From JAYWXI01 sp036016955 (GTDB taxonomy: Bacteria; Bacteroidota; Bacteroidia; Flavobacteriales; Weeksellaceae), in assembly GCF_036016955.1 (NCBI RefSeq), contig NZ_JAYWXI010000009.1:67209-131208 (forward strand): a stretch of DNA of 64,000 bases, in the 5' to 3' direction. The position numbers were made by a program, and so were the translations under genes. The notes under the pieces are model-generated. The model was given only the letters and a program-made list of their open reading frames with translations. It was not told the DNA's origin and searched no databases. Of the stretch, positions 1-8,613 are shown piece by piece. The stretch's first letter is position 1. Each line of letters opens with the position of its first letter.

Positions 1-9
1 TTTGTATTG

Positions 10-41
10 CAAATATAGTATAAATTTTACCTAATAACAAA
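10..41 (-). promoter_or_regulatory. Divergent leftward promoter
   Basis: Read on the minus strand this is TTTG, 20 nt, then TATATTTG, matching the Bacteroidota -33/-7 consensus TTTG-N19-TAnnTTTG. It points out of the window, so a divergent gene probably starts left of base 1. It overlaps the region just before the regulator gene at 45, which may control it. Confidence 0.55.
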
Positions 42-44
42 TAA

Positions 45-479
45 ATGAGTAAAAGTTTACCTACAATTAAGGATAGAATATTGTATTTTGCTGAAAAAGA
101 AGAGGTTAGCAAGCAGGAGTTTTTTAGAAAGACGGATTTAAAGTATAGTAATTTTACAGGAAAATCTAAGGAAAGTGACTTGAGTTCGCAATCAGTAGCA
201 AAAATTTTACTCACATACAGAGATATTAATCCTATGTGGTTATTAGTTGGAGAGGGAGAAATGAAAAAAAATGATGGGCAAAATGTTAGAATTGAGGGAC
301 AAAATAAAAATTTAAACAACATTAATGGGAGTAGTAATGTTACTATTTCACAAAATGATATTTCAGAAATTATTGAAATACAAAGAGAAATGAACGACAT
401 TATAAGAACTGCACAAAGCCAATTGTCTGAAAGTCAGCAACAAGTGAGTAATCTTATAGAAATTTTGAAAAATAAATAA
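45..479 (+). CDS. Phage/ICE-type small HTH regulator
   Basis: A 144-residue protein of the kind that often controls integrated elements in Bacteroidota. The first 75 residues resemble a XRE-like HTH domain (TIKDRILYFAEKEEVSKQEF, then a helix pair ending in PMWLLVGEGEM). The tail is polar and ends in a predicted coiled coil (residues about 105-144, rich in E, Q, S). The 'NPMWLLxGEGxM' ending is typical of element repressors of this group. It is followed after 3 nt by the next gene and then the integrase, so the three form one transcription unit. A repressor role is inferred from fold and position; the operator is not identified. Confidence 0.7.
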   Translation: MSKSLPTIKDRILYFAEKEEVSKQEFFRKTDLKYSNFTGKSKESDLSSQSVAKILLTYRDINPMWLLVGEGEMKKNDGQNVRIEGQNKNLNNINGSSNVTISQNDISEIIEIQREMNDIIRTAQSQLSESQQQVSNLIEILKNK

Positions 480-482
480 ACT

Positions 483-1007
483 ATGAAAAAGATATTATTT
501 TTATTAAGTATCATATTAGGTGGTATTTCATTCGGTCAAATAAAGAAAATCCCAGTAACAGCAGAAGAGATTGGTGTTTTGGGTAGATTGATTCACGGTA
601 GTGTATATAATAACTCATTTACAAAAGAAGAATTTGGAAAGTATAATATAGCTAATACATTAGGATATTACGCAGAGTATGTATATCAAGACAAAGTGAT
701 ACATAAAGAAGTTTTTAAACTTAGAAAATTAGTATTGAGCGGAAAAGCGGAGTTTCAAGTTTATTTTGATAGCACCCCTTGTTTTAAAGTATCGGAACTT
801 ACATCAGATGTTAGTTTAAACTTGATGAAAGACAATCATTGGGAAATAAAACCTACAGTAGATGGAGATTACATTTGTTACTATGGAGGATGGACATCAA
901 CAAATGGTATAAGTATTATAGAATCAAAAGAATACAAAAAGTACAATGTTTTAAGTCTTGCTGATGGAAAAATAAAAATAAAACTTTACAGGCTAGAAGA
1001 GGAGTAA
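483..1007 (+). CDS. Secreted protein of unknown function
   Basis: A 174-residue protein that I do not recognise. The first 19 residues form a clear signal peptide (MKKILFLLSIILGGISFGQ) with no lipobox cysteine, so the mature protein should be periplasmic. It contains two cysteines, in 'STPCFKV' and 'GDYICYYGG', which could form a disulfide. The gene lies 3 nt after the regulator and directly abuts the integrase at 1008, so it travels with element A. Composition is AT-rich like its neighbours. A moron or cargo role is only a guess. Confidence 0.6.
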   Translation: MKKILFLLSIILGGISFGQIKKIPVTAEEIGVLGRLIHGSVYNNSFTKEEFGKYNIANTLGYYAEYVYQDKVIHKEVFKLRKLVLSGKAEFQVYFDSTPCFKVSELTSDVSLNLMKDNHWEIKPTVDGDYICYYGGWTSTNGISIIESKEYKKYNVLSLADGKIKIKLYRLEEE

Positions 1008-2264
1008 ATGAAATATCACGCTCAATTTCTACTAGATAAAGAAAAAGATAATCCCACCGCAAAACTTCGTTACAGAATAAAATGGAGTGGGCTTATTGTT
1101 GCTTTTAATGTAGGTTATAGGGTAGAAATAGATAAATGGAGTAGAGATACTCAACGATGTAAAATCAATACTACTCACGGAAAAAAAAAGGTTTCCGCAA
1201 GCATCATCAATCGTAAAATAAACGACTTTGAAATGGCTTGTGAAAATGTATTTTTGAAATTCCAAAATGAAAATAAAACCCCTTCTGCCGATGAATTTAG
1301 AGAGAAATTTAACCAAGAAATAGGAAGAGAAACAAAATCGGAAAAAAGCACAGGGTTCTTTGATGCATATGATGAGTTTATGAAGGAGGAGGGGAAAAAG
1401 AATGTATGGACAAAAGCCACTTATTCAAAAATGTTTGCCCAAAAAAAGCGGCTTCAATATTTTGATTGCAATATTTCTTTTTCTGATATTACAGAAAGTA
1501 AATTAGTGGATTATCAGTATTTTTTACAACACACTCTTAATTTAAAAAATTCTACCATTAATAAGCAATTTTCATTTTTAAGATGGTTTTTGCGTTGGAG
1601 TAAAAAGAAAAATTATTTACAATCATCTGCTTTTGAAGAATTTAGACCAAAACTAAAAACTACACAAAAGAAGATAATTTTTCTAACACAAGCTGAACTT
1701 CAGCAGGTAAGAAATTATTCTATCCCTAAACACAAGGAGCATTTGGAAAGAGTACGAGATGTTTTCCTTTTTTCGTGTTTTACAGGGTTAAGGTATTCTG
1801 ATATAGCTAATTTGAAAAGGAGCGATATAAAGGGAGATATTATAGAAGTAACAACCGTAAAGACAGCTGACAGCCTTATGATAGAACTTAATAATCATAG
1901 TAAGGCAATTTTAGATAAGTATAGGGATGATTTATTTACTAAAAACTTGGCTCTACCTGTAATTTCTAATCAAAAAATGAATGAATATTTGAAAGAGCTA
2001 ATGGAATTAGCAGGAATTGATGAACCAATAAGAGAAACATACTATAGAGGCAATAAAAGAATAGACACAGTTACACCAAAATATGCTTTAATAGGTACAC
2101 ACGCGGGAAGAAGAACATTTATATGCAATGCTCTTGCTTTAGGTATTCCCCCTCAAGTGGTAATGAAATGGACAGGGCATAGTGACTACAAAGCAATGAA
2201 GCCATATATTGATATTGCAGATGAAACCAAAGCTAATGCAATGGAAAGGTTTAATCTCTTATAA
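1008..2264 (+). CDS. Tyrosine recombinase (integrase) of element A
   Basis: A 418-residue site-specific recombinase that would catalyse integration and excision of element A. It has an N-terminal arm-binding region (about 1-90), a SAM-like core-binding domain (about 115-215) and a catalytic domain (about 225-410). The catalytic set is visible: Arg262 in TGLRYSD, the H-x-x-R motif in HAGRRTF, the GH of TGHSDY, and the nucleophilic tyrosine in KPYIDIAD. Unlike the second integrase at 2687 it keeps the first arginine. It begins directly after the secreted-protein gene, and its end lies 159 nt before an att-like core, the usual placement of an integrase at its element's end. Confidence 0.9.
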   Translation: MKYHAQFLLDKEKDNPTAKLRYRIKWSGLIVAFNVGYRVEIDKWSRDTQRCKINTTHGKKKVSASIINRKINDFEMACENVFLKFQNENKTPSADEFREKFNQEIGRETKSEKSTGFFDAYDEFMKEEGKKNVWTKATYSKMFAQKKRLQYFDCNISFSDITESKLVDYQYFLQHTLNLKNSTINKQFSFLRWFLRWSKKKNYLQSSAFEEFRPKLKTTQKKIIFLTQAELQQVRNYSIPKHKEHLERVRDVFLFSCFTGLRYSDIANLKRSDIKGDIIEVTTVKTADSLMIELNNHSKAILDKYRDDLFTKNLALPVISNQKMNEYLKELMELAGIDEPIRETYYRGNKRIDTVTPKYALIGTHAGRRTFICNALALGIPPQVVMKWTGHSDYKAMKPYIDIADETKANAMERFNLL

Positions 2265-2423
2265 TTTTACTCTAAAAAGGTCCCTTGTTTTTTAAAATAG
2301 GGACTAAATATTGAAGTATTAAAGACTATTTAAAATTATTTATAGTAATTGAAACCAGTATAATGAACTGAAAATTAGAATTAAAAAGACTAAAAAAGAA
2401 TTATGAATATTATTGTGAAAATC

Positions 2424-2436
2424 CCGTATTCTCCAC
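2424..2436 (+). other. att-like core, junction of elements A and B
   Basis: The 13-mer CCGTATTCTCCAC occurs here and again at 27240-27252. It resembles the T-stem and acceptor 3' half of a tRNA-like gene, but no complete tRNA can be folded here. A terminator hairpin follows at 2459, as expected for a core lying in the 3' end of a stable RNA gene. I read it as the left boundary of element B and the right boundary of element A. Confidence 0.55.
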
Positions 2437-2458
2437 AATTTGGAAATCAAATCTTATC

Positions 2459-2494
2459 AAAATCCTTTAAACAGCGTGTTTAAGGGATTTTTAT
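2459..2494 (+). terminator. Terminator after att core
   Basis: AAATCCTTTAAAC, a 3-nt loop, then GTGTTTAAGGGATTT and a T-rich stretch. It probably ends transcription arriving from the recombinase gene or from the RNA gene regenerated at the core. Confidence 0.65.
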
Positions 2495-2537
2495 TTAAAT
2501 CTTATATCAATTCTAACCAAATAAATACATTTTGAAA

Positions 2538-2582
2538 GTGCGTGCTAAGGTGCGTGTATTTTTTAAAAGCAGCACACGCACT
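2538..2582. repeat. GTGCGTG arm-like repeats near left end
   Basis: GTGCGTG occurs directly at 2538-2544 and 2550-2556 and inverted at 2575-2581. One more copy is at 27172-27178 near the right end. Spaced, mixed-orientation short repeats beside an integrase gene are typical arm-type binding sites. No protein binding is shown. Confidence 0.4.
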
Positions 2583-2686
2583 GAGAAACGGTATAATCAA
2601 CATGTTTACAGACATATACGATTATTAAACATCTTGTTGGCGATGAGGTTCAAAAGTAATTTTGATAACCTTTAACTCACCACATT

Positions 2687-3922
2687 ATGACAACCTACAG
2701 TCTAAATTTCTTCCTTAAAAAATCAAAGGGAAGCAAACAAAACACACTTATCTATGCAAGGATAACCGTAAACGGAAAGCGCTCAGAATTCTCAACAGGC
2801 ATCTCTGTTCCTCCCGAAAACTGGAACAGTGCAAAGGGAAAAATCAATGGTAGTTCTGCGTTAGCAAAATCAGCCAATACGACTCTCGATAATTTAAGGC
2901 TCGCAACCCATAACGCCTACAACAGCCTTCTCACAAAAGAAACAGTTATCACTTCCGAGACTATCCGGAACCAGCTCCTTGGTGTTGAGGAGCGCAGGAT
3001 CACCATTATCGAGGTCTTTCAAGACCATAATGATAAGATGAAGCGTTTAATAGGTAAATCTTTTTCTAAAGGAACATGGAAACGATATAACACTTCACTT
3101 AATCATACATTAAAGTTTATGCAATGGAAATATAATGTGTCAGATATGCCTGTAGAAAACATTAATCCCGATTTTATAAACAGGTATGATTTTTGGTTAA
3201 GAACTGTTAGAAATTGTGATAATAACTCAATAGTCAAATACATTAAAAACTTTCAGAAAATCATTAATATATGTATTGCCAACGAATGGATTTCAAAAAA
3301 TCCTTTTATAAATTACAAATCCAAAATAGAATCAGTTACCCCGCATTTCCTTACCAGGGAACAACTGACATCAGTCGCTAATAAAGAATTCAGGAGCGAA
3401 AGACTTTCCATTATCCGCGACCTGTTTCTTTTTAGCTGTTACACTGGCCTCGCCTACATCGACCTCAAAAATCTAACGAAAGAAAACTTTTCAGTAGGTA
3501 TGGATGGCGCACTTTGGCTTAAAACCCAGCGTGAAAAGACAAAGGTTGCCGTTTCTATCCCAATGCTGGAAATTCCATTGCAGATACTAAAAAAATATGA
3601 AAACCACCTCAAATGTATAAATACCAGTATGGTGTTGCCGGTTCCAAGCAACCAGAAGATGAACGAATATCTCAAAGAAATTTCTGCTCTATGTGATTTA
3701 GATTTTGACCTTACCTTCCATACCGCACGCCACACTTTTGCCACCACGGTAACGCTCTCAAATGGTGTTCCCCTCGAAACGGTAAGCAAGATGCTCGGGC
3801 ATACCAACATCCGTATGACACAGCATTACGCGAAGGTGCTGGATAATAAAATTGGTACGGATATGCAGATGCTCAGGGAAAAACTAAGCCAATCAAAAAA
3901 TACAGCTAAGAAACTTGGATAA
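2687..3922 (+). CDS. Tyrosine recombinase (IntDOT-like) of element B
   Basis: A 411-residue integrase. Residues 1-90 form the Bacteroidota arm-binding domain (YSLNFFLKKSK, then TGISVPPENWN), 105-200 the SAM-like domain, and 220-400 the catalytic domain. H-x-x-R (HTARHTF), GH (LGHTNIR) and the tyrosine (MTQHYAKV) are present. Position 256, where the first catalytic arginine is expected (TGLRYxD), reads TGLAYID. Loss of this arginine is known from the CTnDOT integrase family, so the enzyme may still be active. The gene's last 17 bases overlap tail-to-tail with the regulator gene ending at 3906. It should mobilise the 2424-27252 element. Confidence 0.9.
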   Translation: MTTYSLNFFLKKSKGSKQNTLIYARITVNGKRSEFSTGISVPPENWNSAKGKINGSSALAKSANTTLDNLRLATHNAYNSLLTKETVITSETIRNQLLGVEERRITIIEVFQDHNDKMKRLIGKSFSKGTWKRYNTSLNHTLKFMQWKYNVSDMPVENINPDFINRYDFWLRTVRNCDNNSIVKYIKNFQKIINICIANEWISKNPFINYKSKIESVTPHFLTREQLTSVANKEFRSERLSIIRDLFLFSCYTGLAYIDLKNLTKENFSVGMDGALWLKTQREKTKVAVSIPMLEIPLQILKKYENHLKCINTSMVLPVPSNQKMNEYLKEISALCDLDFDLTFHTARHTFATTVTLSNGVPLETVSKMLGHTNIRMTQHYAKVLDNKIGTDMQMLREKLSQSKNTAKKLG

Positions 3923-5624
3923 TACCACTTTCCAACTCCTTCCTCCTCTGTCTAATAAAATCAGTCGGGCGGATGCCGTTAATTTCTAAAAACAAATCTG
4001 AAAAATTTTGTCGCGAAGAAATTCCACATTCATCCGCCAAACCTTGAACAGAGTATCCTAAAACTTTAGGATCATTATACATCAGTTTGGTAATATATTT
4101 AATTCTTAAAGTAGAAAGATATTTATTAAAATTCACGCCCATCACATCATTGATATACTGTGAAAGATATGTGGAATTAGTTTTAAAATTCTCTGCAAGT
4201 TGTGGCAGGGTGATTCCTTTTTCTTTAAAACTTTTTGAATCTTCAAATTCTTTTAGTTTTTCAGCTAAATCAGTAAAAATATCTTTACTTATTACGGTTT
4301 TGCTTTGTTGTGGTATATTTTCGTAAGAAACTGTTGGTGTGGGTTGGTGGGTTTGCAACCTTTCTTCTAATTCGGCATATTTCTTTCTAATGTCCTTTTC
4401 TTTTTGATAAAGCTTCCACGCAGTAAAAATTAATTCTATTACAACGATGATCAACAATACTATAGCACCTAAACCCCACTGATTTTGGGTTTCAAGTTTA
4501 CCCTTTGCATCCTCTAAAATTTGGGTGTCGTAATCTTTATGAATTTTTGCAGAAAGATACGGAAAGTCCTTGGCTAAAATACTGTCTGCTTTTAACAAAT
4601 TCTTGGTGTAATGGAGTTCTTGTTTATTGTCTTTTTTTTCTTTCCAATATTTGATGAGTAATTCATAATTTTCGCGTAATTCCGGGACAATAAAAGCATG
4701 TTTTTGGAAAACAGAATCTACCTTATCAAACTGCTGTACTGCTTGTTCTTGTTTTCCCAATCCTAAATAACTTTTCCCAATATAAAAATCAGCCACAGAT
4801 GTCCAGGAAAAGTCATTGTTTTTTTTCAACACAGGTAATGCGGTAATGAGATTACGAATAGCATCATCATAATTTTTTTGATGATACTCGAAAATGCCTT
4901 TACATTTTGTAAAATAGGCCTGTTCTAAAGGGAATTCTTTGCTATTATTTGTGAAATTTAACCCTAGTTGTACTAATGAATCTACCTTTTTGTATTTTTC
5001 CAAATTTCGGTAGCAGATGGTGGCTTGATGCAAACTGTTGAGGTAGCCTTTGCTGTTATTATAAATAATGTTAGGGTGTAAATTTCCTTTCGTTTTGGGT
5101 TCAAAATAATCAATACAATCCTCAAAATGCTTAAGCGCCCCATTATAATAGCCAAGGTAACTTTTTACCACACCAATGTGATAAATTACTTTATATTTTT
5201 GGTACTCGTCAGTCCCTTTTTTAGAGTATTCGTACGCTTTTATATATTCGTCAAGAGCGGGCTTATATCGTTTGAGGTTTAAATAGTAAATAATTCCTTT
5301 ACCTAAGTAAGATCTGCTAATGAGATCATTATCACCAGTTTTTTTTGCTGAAGTTATGCAACTGTCAGCATAAAGTAATTTTTTGTGATTATTTGGTGTG
5401 AAATAAATAAGATCTTCAAACCCCTGCACTGCTTTTTCATCATTACCTTCTGCTTTTGCTTTAACTATATAATTATTGACATAAGGAATTGCCTTATTAT
5501 CATTTTTATCGAATCCCTCATATTTTTTTCTTAAATCTTCATAAGAATTTTGTGCCTTCATTTCTAAGCAGAATGAAAGTAATAAAATAAAAATGAAAGT
5601 AAAATGATATTTATTGTTGAGCAT
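3906..5624 (-). CDS. TPR-containing membrane AraC-family regulator
   Basis: A 572-residue sensor-regulator of a type common in Chryseobacterium. An N-terminal signal sequence (about 1-25) precedes TPR-like helical repeats (about 60-350), one transmembrane helix (about 385-405, GAIVLLIIVVIELIF), and a C-terminal AraC-type HTH (about 455-560, with LAENFKTNSTYLSQYINDV and YSVQGLADECGISSRQNFS). The periplasmic TPR part probably senses a ligand or partner, and the cytoplasmic HTH binds DNA. A TATCTTTG box (minus strand, 5653-5660) lies upstream. It is divergent from the peptide cluster starting at 5899, so it is the best candidate regulator of that cluster. That link is inferred from position. Confidence 0.85.
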   Translation of the reverse strand: MLNNKYHFTFIFILLLSFCLEMKAQNSYEDLRKKYEGFDKNDNKAIPYVNNYIVKAKAEGNDEKAVQGFEDLIYFTPNNHKKLLYADSCITSAKKTGDNDLISRSYLGKGIIYYLNLKRYKPALDEYIKAYEYSKKGTDEYQKYKVIYHIGVVKSYLGYYNGALKHFEDCIDYFEPKTKGNLHPNIIYNNSKGYLNSLHQATICYRNLEKYKKVDSLVQLGLNFTNNSKEFPLEQAYFTKCKGIFEYHQKNYDDAIRNLITALPVLKKNNDFSWTSVADFYIGKSYLGLGKQEQAVQQFDKVDSVFQKHAFIVPELRENYELLIKYWKEKKDNKQELHYTKNLLKADSILAKDFPYLSAKIHKDYDTQILEDAKGKLETQNQWGLGAIVLLIIVVIELIFTAWKLYQKEKDIRKKYAELEERLQTHQPTPTVSYENIPQQSKTVISKDIFTDLAEKLKEFEDSKSFKEKGITLPQLAENFKTNSTYLSQYINDVMGVNFNKYLSTLRIKYITKLMYNDPKVLGYSVQGLADECGISSRQNFSDLFLEINGIRPTDFIRQRRKELESGIIQVS

Positions 5625-5748
5625 TTTATAGAAGAAGTATAATCTTCTCTGCCAAAGATAAACAAATTTGAATAAAAAATAAGAAAATTAATCAAAATAT
5701 GGCTTTTTGTGTATGTTTATGATTTTCAGAATATTGTAAAATACCCAT

Positions 5749-5770
5749 GTCCTAATTTATAAATTAGGAC
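5749..5770. repeat. Perfect 22-bp palindrome in divergent control region
   Basis: Half-site GTCCTAATTTA followed immediately by its exact reverse complement. A degenerate second copy follows (to about 5806), and a related split copy lies at 14310-14354. It sits between the AraC-type regulator and the peptide cluster, so it could be an operator or a hairpin. The sharing with 14310 suggests a module boundary instead. Confidence 0.6.
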
Positions 5771-5810
5771 GTCTTAAATCTTAAAATTTATAGGATAGGA
5801 CTGCGTTCTC

Positions 5811-5841
5811 TTGCAAAAAGTTTCGACACCTAATAATTTTA
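5811..5841 (+). promoter_or_regulatory. Probable promoter of the peptide cluster
   Basis: TTG, 20 nt, then TAATTTTA: one base off the TAnnTTTG -7 consensus. It lies 57 nt before the start at 5899 and just downstream of the palindrome at 5749. Confidence 0.4.
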
Positions 5842-5898
5842 GCCACAGAATTCTAAGAAAAATTTTTCCCGGCCGGGATAAACTTAAAATAATTAATT

Positions 5899-6120
5899 AT
5901 GAAAAAGTTTATCTCATTGGTAGCATTAGCTACATTATTATTTTCAGCAATAAGCTGTAGAGAAGCAGAACAGATTTCAGATTTACAAGAAGACCAGAAT
6001 CTCTCTGCAAAGATAATGAATGCATCTGAAAATAGAAATATTGCAAATGATAGCATTTACGTTTCGACTACTAACAGCGAAACAAAAGACCCACCGGTAA
6101 AGGACGGACAAGGGTGGTAG
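5899..6120 (+). CDS. Small lipoprotein ending in DPPVKDGQGW
   Basis: A 73-residue protein with a lipoprotein signal (MKKFISLVALATLLFSAISC, lipobox cysteine at 20) and a short polar mature part ending DPPVKDGQGW. Small lipoproteins with such a Pro-Pro/Gly-Trp tail are common in Chryseobacterium, but their function is unknown to me. It is the first gene of the rightward cluster, 51 nt before the outer-membrane barrel gene. The predicted site is the periplasmic face of a membrane. It could be a partner of the barrel or itself a substrate; neither is shown. Confidence 0.6.
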   Translation: MKKFISLVALATLLFSAISCREAEQISDLQEDQNLSAKIMNASENRNIANDSIYVSTTNSETKDPPVKDGQGW

Positions 6121-6171
6121 TAATAAGAGTAAATAAATTGTTTACATTTAAATAAATGTAAAATTAAGATT

Positions 6172-8259
6172 ATGATTGTAAGTTTTCGAAAATTGTTTTG
6201 TTTTCCAGGTTTGTTAGCATTTTTCTATTTGGTAAATGGACAGGAAGTTAAAGATAGTATTTCTACAAAAGAGATTCAGGAGGTTTTAATTAAAGCACAA
6301 CGAAAAAAGCAGTTTTCTGACCATGCTAATTACACCTTTGACAAAGAAGCACTGGAAAAAGCAAGACATTCTAAAGATTTGTTAACTACGCTTCCGGAAC
6401 TTCAACTGGACCCAATTTCCAATACGGTATCCAGTATTAAAGGCGGTAAAATTCTTTTCCTAATTAACGGAATTGAAGCCAGCGACAACCAAATTAAAAG
6501 CATTGCACCGACAAACGTGGTAAGAGTGGAATATTTCGACATTCCATCTGCGAGATATTCGCAACGAGCAGATACAGTGGTGAATATCATCACAAGAAAT
6601 CCGGAAGTTGGCTATTCTTACGGTGCAGATGTTACTTCTGCTTTATCAACTGGCTTTGTAAATGGTTCCGCTTATGCAGGTTACACCAAAGGCAAAAATG
6701 ATTTTGGCTTGGAATATTCAATCAGTTTGAGGGATTATAACAATCGCCAATACAGTAAAATCTACGATTATAATTTAAACGGAATCCATTACCGTTCTGA
6801 TTTGCATGGTAGAGACCATTTCGGCTATACCGACCAAAATATTTCAGTGAGATATGCCCAAGTAGATGCTGAAAAATATACCTTTCAGGCTAAATTCAGC
6901 ATAAATCCTATGAGTTATTTCTCTAAAGGAAACGCGGAAAGTATATTCCAACAAGGGAACTTGTCTCAAAATGACGTCTCAATCAGCAATAGTAATCAGA
7001 GCTATACAAATCCAACTTTAGACCTTTATTATTCCAAAAATTTTGGCAAAAAGGATGAGTTAAGTTTAAATTTAATCGGTTCGCATTACACCACGAATTC
7101 TTCACAATTTGACCACGAATGGAATACGGCCAATAATGTAGCTGTTTTCAATAATGATATGAATTTGAAGGCAAAACAAACGGGAATAGTAGGCGAGATT
7201 GCACACACACACCAGTTTGAAAAAGGGAAATTGAGTTTGGGTTATCGTATTTCCAATACGGCAATTTCTAATGATTTAGTCAATCTTCTTGGTACATCCC
7301 ATTATAATGTGAATTATTTGGAGCAATATCTCTACACCGAATATTTGGGAAAATGGGATAAGTTGGGCTTCCGTTTCGGAATGGGAGTAATGAACATTCA
7401 CAACAAAAGCGCAGGAACCACTCGGGATGATTGGACACCTACGCCGAAACTTGTTTTGAGTTATGATTTGCCAAAAAACAAAACTATACGTTTGACTAGT
7501 GATTATACTTCTCAGAGTCCATGGGCGGAAGCATTGAGTCGCAATATAATCCAAATTGTGCCGAATATTTACCGTAGTGGGAACCCTTATTTGAAGCCTA
7601 AGCATATTTTCAAAAATAATCTTAGCTATTCATTTAACGACAAATATCTTGATGTAAATACTACCGCATTTTATAATTATTTGAAAAAGGACATTGCGCA
7701 AATTTATACTTATGATATTAATCTAAACGGATTTCTTTTGCGAAATGTAAATGCCAATTACACACGGCAAGTCGGTATACAACTTAGCGGTTCTATAAAG
7801 CCTTTCGGCAGTAATATCTTAGTTGCAAAAATGGTATTTGTCCCTACAATTGAAAGTTTGGTATTCTATTCGGGAGAAAAAATAAACAATAATTATATTG
7901 GAAATTTTTTTAATATCTCCACTCAATACAAATCATTTTATGCACAATATCAATTTAATATTCCGTATTATACCGTAGATGGTGCTTTCCTTTCGACAAA
8001 TGAAAATGCAAGTCATTTTTTTGCACAATACAAGTTTAAAGAGTGGATATTTAAAACTGGTATGTATTGGATTGGAATGCCTTCGGAATATAGGATTAAA
8101 AGTTTAAGTGAAAGTGTAGTTGATTATACGGTACATACAAAGATCATTAATAACAAAAATATGTTTGTTTTGGGAGTCAGCTATGATTTTTCTACAGGAA
8201 AAAAGAACGAATTAAATAAAACACTAAATAATAATGTGACACCGGCCTCTACTTTTTAA
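6172..8259 (+). CDS. Outer-membrane beta-barrel, TonB-receptor-like
   Basis: A 695-residue outer-membrane protein. A signal peptide (about 1-24, ending NGQ) precedes a plug-like region (about 30-145, with EVLIKAQRKK and INGIEASDNQIKSIAP) and a long barrel rich in aromatic alternating strands. The carboxypeptidase-like regulatory domain found in many related receptors is absent. I cannot see a confident TonB box. It lies between the small lipoprotein and the GG-leader precursor, with no separate HlyD-type adaptor nearby. It may therefore be the outer-membrane route or receptor for the mature peptide. That role is inferred. Confidence 0.8.
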   Translation: MIVSFRKLFCFPGLLAFFYLVNGQEVKDSISTKEIQEVLIKAQRKKQFSDHANYTFDKEALEKARHSKDLLTTLPELQLDPISNTVSSIKGGKILFLINGIEASDNQIKSIAPTNVVRVEYFDIPSARYSQRADTVVNIITRNPEVGYSYGADVTSALSTGFVNGSAYAGYTKGKNDFGLEYSISLRDYNNRQYSKIYDYNLNGIHYRSDLHGRDHFGYTDQNISVRYAQVDAEKYTFQAKFSINPMSYFSKGNAESIFQQGNLSQNDVSISNSNQSYTNPTLDLYYSKNFGKKDELSLNLIGSHYTTNSSQFDHEWNTANNVAVFNNDMNLKAKQTGIVGEIAHTHQFEKGKLSLGYRISNTAISNDLVNLLGTSHYNVNYLEQYLYTEYLGKWDKLGFRFGMGVMNIHNKSAGTTRDDWTPTPKLVLSYDLPKNKTIRLTSDYTSQSPWAEALSRNIIQIVPNIYRSGNPYLKPKHIFKNNLSYSFNDKYLDVNTTAFYNYLKKDIAQIYTYDINLNGFLLRNVNANYTRQVGIQLSGSIKPFGSNILVAKMVFVPTIESLVFYSGEKINNNYIGNFFNISTQYKSFYAQYQFNIPYYTVDGAFLSTNENASHFFAQYKFKEWIFKTGMYWIGMPSEYRIKSLSESVVDYTVHTKIINNKNMFVLGVSYDFSTGKKNELNKTLNNNVTPASTF

Positions 8260-8367
8260 TTATTTAAACATCTATTTTTTTTGTAGTGCGCAATACAAAT
8301 CTTAGTTGTCTAAATATGCTTTCTTTAAAGCAAAAACCTAATTTCAAACTTTCTTAAAACCAAAAAA

Positions 8368-8556
8368 ATGGACAAGAAAAATCAAAATTCAAAATTTCAA
8401 GAGCTTGTAAAGAAAATGGATGCTCTTAAGGAAACTGAGCAAGGTAAGTTACGTGGAGGGATAAGTGTTGTAGGCACAGATAGTTTAATTGTCGATCCTG
8501 CGACAAATTACGCTATATGTTCATGCACTGTAAATACACCATGCTCAAAAAAGTAA
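8368..8556 (+). CDS. GG-leader natural-product precursor peptide
   Basis: A 62-residue precursor. The leader (1-31) is charged and helical, with hydrophobic positions (F10, L13, M17, L20), and ends LRGG, the double-glycine site cut by C39 peptidase exporters. The predicted core (32-62) begins ISVVGTDS and ends CSCTVNTPCSKK, with cysteines at 51, 53 and 59. The next genes encode a radical SAM/SPASM maturase and a C39 ABC exporter, so the core is expected to be modified and exported. It resembles the GG-Bacteroidales precursor group in leader design. The cysteines make thioether (sactipeptide- or ranthipeptide-like) links possible, but the chemistry is not readable from sequence. Confidence 0.8.
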   Translation: MDKKNQNSKFQELVKKMDALKETEQGKLRGGISVVGTDSLIVDPATNYAICSCTVNTPCSKK

Positions 8557-8570
8557 TCTAAGTTTGCGAG

Positions 8571-8597
8571 GCTGGACAGAAATGTTCAGCTTCTTTT
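8571..8597 (+). terminator. Attenuator hairpin between precursor and maturase
   Basis: GCTGGACA, GAAA loop, TGTTCAGC (8 pairs, one G-U), then TTCTTTTT. A leaky terminator here would give more precursor than enzyme mRNA, a common arrangement in peptide clusters. It lies 14 nt after the precursor stop. Confidence 0.6.
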
Positions 8598-8613
8598 TAA
8601 AATTTAAAAAATT

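Noticed and set aside
2276..2312. Terminator of the first integrase
   Set aside because: GTCCCT/AGGGAC is only six pairs, with a long loop and no T-run; the hairpin at 2459 is better.
2400..2440. Complete tRNA gene at the core repeat
   Set aside because: Only a 3'-like fragment; no acceptor 5' strand, D-arm or anticodon arm can be drawn.
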